Source of the DNA: Nannocystis sp.
GTDB lineage: Bacteria > Myxococcota_A > Polyangia > Nannocystales > Nannocystaceae
Direction: 5' to 3'
DNA length: 64,000 bases
NCBI RefSeq assembly: GCF_016714285.1
Contig: NZ_JADJNN010000021.1
Location: 62,001-126,000 of the forward strand
Below the pieces are notes generated by a model that was given only the letters and a program-made list of their open reading frames with translations, was not told where the DNA came from and did not search any database. Every line of letters begins with the position of its first letter. Position 1 is the stretch's first letter. Positions 59,287 through 64,000 of the stretch are shown piece after piece. Made by a program: the position numbers and the translations under genes.

Positions 59287-60777
59287 ATGCCGCGCATCGG
59301 GGTTGTTCTGACGTTCGTTGCTGGGTTTGTGGCGTGCGGTGATTCGGGGCGGGAGGCGACCACGACGCTCGAGACGAGCGCGGCGACGCCTGGCACGAGC
59401 GGCACGAGCGGGTCGCTGACGACGGAGCCGACGGGCGGGGCGACGACGGGTGGGGTGACGACGGAGTCGCCGACTGGCACGAGCACGAGCGCGGGCACGA
59501 CGGGCGGCGTGAGCACGGGCGAGGTCTTGTCGAGCGGGTCGACGGGGGGGACCAGCGGCGGCTGCGTCGGGCTCGAGTGTCAGCAGGTGCTGTGCGGTGG
59601 GAACACGACGACCAACCTGACCGGCGTGGTCTACGATCCGGCGGGCAAGCTGCCGCTGTACAACGCGGTGGTCTACGTGCCGAACGCGCCGGTCGAGCCG
59701 ATCACGATCGGGGCGCAGTGCACGACCTGCGACACGGCGCCGTCGGGCGCGCCGATCGTGGCGACGCTGAGCGACACGGCGGGGGCCTTCGTGCTGAAGG
59801 ATGTCCCGGCCGGCGACGACATCCCGCTGGTGGTGCAGATCGGGAAGTGGCGCCGGCAGGTCGTGGTGCCGAAGGTGGAGCCCTGCGTCGACACCGCGGT
59901 CGCCGCCGATCTGAGCCGACTGCCGCGCAACAAGGCCGAGGGCGACATGCCGCAGCTGGCGATCACGACCGGTGGCGCCGACCCGCTCGAGTGTCTGCTG
60001 CGCAAGATCGGGGTCGACGACGCGGAGTTCACCACCGACGCGGGCGACGGGCGGGTGCACCTGTTTAGCGGGCTCGGCGGCGGGCAGAAGTTCGTGCCGG
60101 AGCTGAACGGCGGGGCCGCGTTCGCGCCGACGACGGCGCTGTGGAACGACGTGGCGACGCTGTTCAAGTACGACGCGCTGCTGCTCGCGTGCGAGGGCTC
60201 GCTCGAGGAGACCAACAAGTCGATGCAGGCGGCGCAGGCGGTGTTCGACTATGCGCAGGCGGGCGGCCGCATCTTCGCGTCGCACGTGCACAACTACTGG
60301 CTGCGCAAGGGGCCGCCGCCGTTCCCGACGGTGGCCCAGTTTCAGTTCGACCCGGACCTGCCGAGCCCGATCACGGGCGCGGTGATCGACACCTTCCCGA
60401 AGGGCAAGGCGCTCGCGGAGTGGCTGGTCAACGTCGGCGGGTCGCTGGTGTACGGGGAGATCGAGCTCAAGGCGGCGCAGAAGTCGGTGAAGTCGATCGA
60501 CGCGCAGCTGGTCCAGCCGTGGATCGACATCGCGGCGCAGGACTCGGTGCAGTACTTCACCTTCAACACGCCGATCGGGGCGGCGCCGGAGGAGCAGTGC
60601 GGGCGGGTGGTGTTCTCCGACCTGCACGTGTCGTCCGGCGACCAGACCGGGCAGGCGTTCCCGCAGGGCTGCGTGACCACCGAGCTGTCGCCGCAGGAGA
60701 AGGCGCTGGTGTTCATGCTGTTCGACCTGACCTCGTGCGTACTGCCGGACGACGAGCCGCCGGTCGTGCCGGGGTAG
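59287..60777 (+). CDS. lipoprotein with carboxypeptidase-regulatory-like domain
   Basis: The 496-residue protein has a lipobox signal (IGVVLTFVAGFVAC, then GDSGRE), an 85-residue Ser/Thr/Gly linker, a Cys-flanked beta-sandwich (TGVVYDPAGKLPLYNAVVYV; LSDTAGAFVLKDVPAGDDIP) like carboxypeptidase regulatory/CarboxypepD domains, and a C-terminal 280-residue domain (LFKYDALLLACEGSLEETNK; FDYAQAGGRIFASHVHNYW; RVVFSDLHVSS) resembling the glutamine-amidotransferase-like ThuA fold without obvious catalytic residues. ATG 59287 is chosen over 59275 because GGAGGTG lies at the right distance. Confidence 0.75.
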   Translation: MPRIGVVLTFVAGFVACGDSGREATTTLETSAATPGTSGTSGSLTTEPTGGATTGGVTTESPTGTSTSAGTTGGVSTGEVLSSGSTGGTSGGCVGLECQQVLCGGNTTTNLTGVVYDPAGKLPLYNAVVYVPNAPVEPITIGAQCTTCDTAPSGAPIVATLSDTAGAFVLKDVPAGDDIPLVVQIGKWRRQVVVPKVEPCVDTAVAADLSRLPRNKAEGDMPQLAITTGGADPLECLLRKIGVDDAEFTTDAGDGRVHLFSGLGGGQKFVPELNGGAAFAPTTALWNDVATLFKYDALLLACEGSLEETNKSMQAAQAVFDYAQAGGRIFASHVHNYWLRKGPPPFPTVAQFQFDPDLPSPITGAVIDTFPKGKALAEWLVNVGGSLVYGEIELKAAQKSVKSIDAQLVQPWIDIAAQDSVQYFTFNTPIGAAPEEQCGRVVFSDLHVSSGDQTGQAFPQGCVTTELSPQEKALVFMLFDLTSCVLPDDEPPVVPG

Positions 60778-60780
60778 GTG

Positions 60781-61056
60781 TCAGATGCCCATGCGCGACA
60801 GGGACTCGACCACACCGCGCAGGGTCGCGGCGAGGGTCGGGTACTCGACCTCGAACTGACGCGCCGCCTCGGCGAGCTCGGGGCTGACGGGTGGCTCGAC
60901 GGGCAGGCCGGCCTCGCGGGCGCTGAGCTTGTCGGCGATCTCCTTGAGGGTGCCCGCCAGCAGGTTGCGGACCTCGGGGTCGCGGGTCTCGATGCTGCCG
61001 AGCTCCGTGTGTAGGGTGGCGAGGGTCTCGCGGAGCTTCTCGACGTCCTCGGTCAT
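60781..61056 (-). CDS. DUF4404-like coiled-coil protein
   Basis: The 91-residue protein has a helical N-terminal part (VEKLRETLATLHTELGSIET; LLAGTLKEIADKL), a Pro hinge (LPVEPPVSPELAEAARQFE) and the closing helix YPTLAATLRGVVESLSRMGI, the pattern of DUF4404 proteins. Function unknown. Confidence 0.75.
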   Translation of the reverse strand: MTEDVEKLRETLATLHTELGSIETRDPEVRNLLAGTLKEIADKLSAREAGLPVEPPVSPELAEAARQFEVEYPTLAATLRGVVESLSRMGI

Positions 61057-61063
61057 GGCGGTG

Positions 61064-61069
61064 ACCGTA
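61064..61069 (-). promoter_or_regulatory. -10-like TACGGT before the DUF4404 gene
   Basis: It ends 7 nt before ATG 61056. Confidence 0.42.
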
Positions 61070-61166
61070 CAGCAGGGGGCCGGGCGTGCCAAGGCCGTGC
61101 GCGCCGCGGGCGTGGCGGCAATCTCTGCCGATCGGGCGCGGTGGTCGGCACGATCACGATCGTGGT

Positions 61167-61766
61167 TCACTTCGGGGCTGGCGGGGCGTCGCTCGCTGCG
61201 GGGGCGTGGACGCCGGGCGGGAGGGGAGTGCCGGGCGTGAGGACGGTGCCCGGGACGACCTCCAGCTCGTGCTTCGGCGGCGGGGTGACGGCGATCGCCG
61301 CGTCGTCGTCGCAGGTGAGCAGGCAGGTCTCGCGGTTGGTCTCGCTGAGCTTGCTGTCCTCCCAGCAATTGATCATGCAGCCGCGCAGGTGCTGATACAT
61401 GGCGCGCGCGGCCGGGTCCGCGTTGGCGCCGAGCTTGTCCTCGGCCAGGCTGTCGCACTGGAGCTTGCAGGTCTCGCGGTTGGTCGCGTTGGTGTGGGCC
61501 GTGAAGCAGCCGCGGTAGCAGCGATCGAAGGCGGCGATCGGCGGCTCGGCGGGCTGCCCCGGCGAAGCCGGCTGCGGCGTGGCCGTGACCTGTCCACTCG
61601 GGGCCGGGGGCGCCTTGGGGTCGACGGCCGTCGGCGCGGTGTTCGGCTTCTGCGCGATCGTCTCGTCGCAGCCTCCGGACAGCGCGAGCAGCAGCGCGAG
61701 CAGCAGGCCCGATCGGGGGGCGATGCGGGAGAGGACGGGCGATGGGTGCGTGACTCGGTTCGGCAT
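61167..61766 (-). CDS. lipoprotein with two twin-CX3C helical hairpins
   Basis: The 199-residue protein has a lipobox signal (SGLLLALLLALSGGC), a Pro/Ala linker, and two repeats of about 45 residues with C-x3-C-x12/13-C-x3-C spacing (CYRGC ... NRETCKLQC and CMINC ... NRETCLLTC), then a Pro-rich tail. Twin CX3C pairs hold antiparallel helices together by disulfides, as in small Tim chaperones; here this is presumably periplasmic. The TNRETC core is shared by both repeats. The gene starts 26 bp after the sigma factor gene and is probably co-transcribed from its sigma-54 promoter. Confidence 0.72.
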   Translation of the reverse strand: MPNRVTHPSPVLSRIAPRSGLLLALLLALSGGCDETIAQKPNTAPTAVDPKAPPAPSGQVTATPQPASPGQPAEPPIAAFDRCYRGCFTAHTNATNRETCKLQCDSLAEDKLGANADPAARAMYQHLRGCMINCWEDSKLSETNRETCLLTCDDDAAIAVTPPPKHELEVVPGTVLTPGTPLPPGVHAPAASDAPPAPK

Positions 61767-61792
61767 GGCTGTTCCTGGGTGACGTTCTTGGG

Positions 61793-63106
61793 TTACAGGA
61801 GGTCGCGGCGGCGAAACTCGGCGCGGAGCTTGGCGAGCGCCTGCTCCTGCAGCTGGCGGATGCGCTCGCGTGAGAGTGCGTGGTGCTCGCCGATCTGCTT
61901 GAGGGTGAGCTCTTGCTCGTCGCCCATGCCCATGCGCTTGCGGAGGATGTCGGCCTCGATCGGCGAGAGCGCGGTGAGGGCCTCGCGGACACTGGCGATC
62001 AGGAGATCGTGGTCCATGTCCTCGACGGCCTCGAGGGTGTGGGTGTCGGCGAGGGTGTCGAGGAGGGTGAGGCCGGTGTCGCCGGGGCGCGGTTGGTCGA
62101 GGCTGACGGGAGCCTCGACCAGCGCGTAGTTCATGCGCTGGAGGCGTTCGGCGCTGACGCCGGTGAGCGCGACGAGCTCGGCCTCGTCGGGCTGGCGGCC
62201 GTGCTGGGTCGCGAAGTCGCGGCGGGCGCGACAGACCTTGTTGTGGGCCTCGAGCATGTGGACGGGGAGACGGACGGTGCGGGCCTGGTCGGCGATCGCC
62301 CGGCTGATCGCGTGACGGATCCACCAGCTGCCGTAGGTGGAGAAGCGGAAGCCCTTGCGGTGGTCGAAGCGGTCGACGGCCTTGAGCAGGCCGACGTTGC
62401 CCTCCTGGATGAGATCCTGCAGGGGCATGCGGCCGTGGTTGAAGCGGCGGGCGATGGTGACGACGAGGCGGAGGTTGGCCTTGATGAAGGCGTTCTTCAC
62501 GCTCCACAGGGCGTGGTGGTTCGTGCGCACCGTGCTGATGTAGTGCACGAAGGGCAGGCTGCCGCGGGGCGGGAGCTTGACCGTCATGCTGATGGCCTCG
62601 TTGTGACCGGCCTCGACGCTGCCGAGGTCGGCGAGGATGCGGTCGGAGAGGAGGCCGTCGAGGTCGGCCTCGGCGAGGGCGAGGGTGAGGCGCTCGCGGG
62701 CGGCCTCGTAGGCCTGGCGGTGGAGGAGGAGGTCGCGGTCGCGGAGGGCCCGGGAGGCGCGGCGCATGGCGTCCAGGGCGTCGGCGGGGCAGGTGTCGGC
62801 GGGCAGGACCTCGCCGGCGAGCTCGCAGATGCCGGCGATGAAGGGCGGGTAGGACAGGATGGAGCGCCAGTAGGTCTGCCGCAGGGTGGCGATGCGGACG
62901 GCGGCGGCGAGCTCCTCGTCGCGGGTCATGAGGTCGAGGGTGGCGAGGTCGTGGAAGTAGGGGGTGAGCGAGCCGGGGTTGTCGTGCCGGGCCGGTTGTC
63001 GCGGCGGATCGGGCGTCGACTCGACTCGCGGGAGCACGGTCAGCCGCGGGGCCACGATGGCGTCGGCATGGATCGGGACGGCGACGGCGCTGTGGCTGTG
63101 GGGCAT
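61793..63106 (-). CDS. sigma-70-family RNA polymerase sigma factor
   Basis: The 437-residue protein has region 1.2 (LTPYFHDLATLDLMTRDEEL), region 2 (LRLVVTIARRFNHGRMPLQD, LIQEGNVGLLKAVDRFDHRK, FSTYGSWWIRHAISRAIADQ), region 3 (VCRARRDFATQHGRQPDEAE) and region 4 (LSPIEADILRKRMGMG, LTLKQIGEHHALSRERIRQL). It lacks the long region 1.1 of RpoD, so it is an alternative (group 2/3) factor similar to myxobacterial SigB/SigC-type developmental or stress factors. A perfect sigma-54 promoter precedes it, implying a sigma cascade. Confidence 0.93.
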   Translation of the reverse strand: MPHSHSAVAVPIHADAIVAPRLTVLPRVESTPDPPRQPARHDNPGSLTPYFHDLATLDLMTRDEELAAAVRIATLRQTYWRSILSYPPFIAGICELAGEVLPADTCPADALDAMRRASRALRDRDLLLHRQAYEAARERLTLALAEADLDGLLSDRILADLGSVEAGHNEAISMTVKLPPRGSLPFVHYISTVRTNHHALWSVKNAFIKANLRLVVTIARRFNHGRMPLQDLIQEGNVGLLKAVDRFDHRKGFRFSTYGSWWIRHAISRAIADQARTVRLPVHMLEAHNKVCRARRDFATQHGRQPDEAELVALTGVSAERLQRMNYALVEAPVSLDQPRPGDTGLTLLDTLADTHTLEAVEDMDHDLLIASVREALTALSPIEADILRKRMGMGDEQELTLKQIGEHHALSRERIRQLQEQALAKLRAEFRRRDLL

Positions 63107-63116
63107 GGTGCCGCTT

Positions 63117-63133
63117 CAGCAAGACACGTGCCA
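63117..63133 (-). promoter_or_regulatory. sigma-54 promoter TGGCAC-GTGTC-TTGCTG
   Basis: TGGCAC (63128-63133) and TTGC (63119-63122) on the minus strand with 5 nt between. The sequence TGGCACG-N4-TTGCT is the textbook consensus. The -12 C lies 12 nt before ATG 63106, so initiation would be at the start codon. It is not a duplicate of the CBS promoters. Confidence 0.82.
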
Positions 63134-63213
63134 CGGCGGAGCCGTGAAAGCGGTCGCGTTCGCGGCGGCGCGGCGCAATCCATGCATGCCCGGCGGAAGG
63201 ATTGCGCCGGGTC

Positions 63214-63219
63214 TATGCT
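63214..63219 (+). promoter_or_regulatory. -10-like TATGCT, supports GTG 63226
   Basis: It ends 6 nt before the GTG, predicting a leaderless mRNA for the truncated zinc-finger gene. Confidence 0.42.
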
Positions 63220-63225
63220 CGCGGC

Positions 63226-64000
63226 GTGTTCGGCGACGTGGCCATGCCCGACCTGGATCTGAGCGCGGTCGATGGCCCGTGTCGGCCGCTCCCCTGGCGG
63301 GTCGCCCGGATCCTCGCCGAGGGGCTCGAAGCGGCGGACGAGGCTGCGTACACGCGGACGCGATCCTACTGCATCACCGACGACGACGCCGATCAGCCAG
63401 CGACGCTGTCCTACCGGGTCCGCGGGTCCACCCGCTCGATCCCGCTGCGCAAGGCGCGAGATGCCTGGCGTGTGGCGAGTGAGTGTGGGCTGGTCCCGCA
63501 CTCCTGGCGAGACGACGCTCGCCGCGGGTTCGCGGATCAGGAGATCCTGTTCTTCTGCGACGCATGCGGCGGAATGGGCGCGACGGGCTACAACTACGAC
63601 GACCTTTGTGGCGATTGCCACGGCAAGGGCAACGCGATGGTCCGGCGGACGACGAGCTCGCCGACCTCGATCGCGGCAATGTGGATGGTCGCGCTGCCGG
63701 AGGTCGTCGAGGCGGCCGAGGCGGCGGCGCGCGAGGCGGTGCGTCGGCTGACCAACGCACCCGCCGTCGATCGCATCCAGTGGGGCCGTGTGCGCGAGGG
63801 GAAGCCGTGCGGCACGGTCCCGCTGGTGCTGACGAGTCCGATCTGGGACCGTGTCCGGCCGCAGCCGTGGGACTGGCGGCGGATGAAGGGACCGGCATTT
63901 CGCCAGGCGTCGTGGTGGAAGGCCGCCGCGAAGCTCACGCCGGAGACCCGCGAGATGCTGTGCTTCGACGTGGGCGGAGCCTGGGCCCAGCGCGCAGCGG
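63226..64000 (+). CDS. protein with DnaJ-type zinc finger (partial, runs off the right edge)
   Basis: From GTG 63226 the frame is open to the end of the window (258 codons). A region of about 105 residues rich in Arg/Asp (WRVARILAEGLEAADEAAY; LRKARDAWRVASECGLVPHS) is followed by a DnaJ-like Cys-rich pair, FCDACGGMGATG ... LCGDCHGKGNA (two CxxCxGxG knuckles, the second with His), which should bind one zinc. The rest (MVALPEVVEAAEAAAREAVR; WWKAAAKLTPETREMLCFD) is not recognised. No J-domain is seen in the visible part. Family unknown; the zinc finger suggests protein or RNA binding. Confidence 0.72.
   Translation, partial: MFGDVAMPDLDLSAVDGPCRPLPWRVARILAEGLEAADEAAYTRTRSYCITDDDADQPATLSYRVRGSTRSIPLRKARDAWRVASECGLVPHSWRDDARRGFADQEILFFCDACGGMGATGYNYDDLCGDCHGKGNAMVRRTTSSPTSIAAMWMVALPEVVEAAEAAAREAVRRLTNAPAVDRIQWGRVREGKPCGTVPLVLTSPIWDRVRPQPWDWRRMKGPAFRQASWWKAAAKLTPETREMLCFDVGGAWAQRAA

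Overview
The window is very GC-rich (roughly 70-75% by eye) and reads as a chromosomal segment of a myxobacterium of the Nannocystis/Plesiocystis type. Four things point there: a very large set of predicted lipoproteins whose lipobox Cys is followed by long Ser/Thr/Asp linkers; Myxococcus-type disulfide repeats and FG-GAP/beta-propeller surface proteins; sigma-54 and ECF regulators; and two sterol-metabolism reductases (sterol biosynthesis is known in Nannocystis and relatives). I see no rRNA, tRNA, CRISPR array, insertion sequence or prophage, and no gene-free stretch longer than 300 bp.

Layout. 0-8 kb: proA and proB (same strand, separated by an opposite-strand membrane gene), a secreted EF-hand-like lipoprotein, and an aroC operon with an alpha/beta hydrolase and a membrane protein, then slyX-like and small membrane genes. 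8-15 kb: a 938-residue exported metallophosphoesterase/VMO-I/ricin-lectin protein, a DksA-type zinc-finger protein, a methyltransferase, lipoproteins, a beta-barrel candidate and a membrane desaturase. 15.5-19 kb: a translationally coupled three-gene export operon (lipoprotein, CxxCH lipoprotein, Tat/DUF1501-like). 19-25 kb: kynA plus a covalent-flavin amine oxidase, a lipoprotein disrupted by a poly-G tract, an SDR, an ERG4/ERG24-type sterol reductase and an ECF sigma factor. 25-48 kb: mostly lipoproteins (FG-GAP, NHL/propeller, RCC1-like, disulfide repeat, DUF4097) with a degenerate GGDEF protein, MgtA, a steroid 5-alpha-reductase-like protein, a GspC-like PDZ protein and an M19-like dipeptidase. 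48.6-51 kb: NmrA-type protein, endonuclease V-like and GFA-type enzymes.

51-59 kb is the most interesting block. One coupled operon encodes a GluR0-like ligand-gated K+ channel, a globin-coupled PAS histidine kinase and an NtrC-type sigma-54 activator. Immediately upstream on the same strand lie four CBS-pair proteins, a double universal stress protein and a receiver-only protein. Two of the CBS transcription units carry textbook -24/-12 sigma-54 promoters (TGGCAC-N5-TTGC), and a third such promoter precedes the sigma-70-family gene at 63 kb. The arrangement suggests an oxygen/redox-sensing circuit resembling the mycobacterial DosR regulon in output (CBS protein plus Usp) but built from different parts. 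59-64 kb: a lipoprotein, a DUF4404 protein, a twin-CX3C lipoprotein, the sigma factor, and a truncated gene with a DnaJ-type zinc finger.

A genome-wide theme visible here is that about half of the promoter-proximal start codons have a TANNNT hexamer 6-11 nt upstream, the placement expected if transcription begins at or within a few bases of the start codon (leaderless or near-leaderless mRNAs). I used this hexamer, together with Shine-Dalgarno matches, to choose starts. Short tandem repeats sit on or next to several stop codons.
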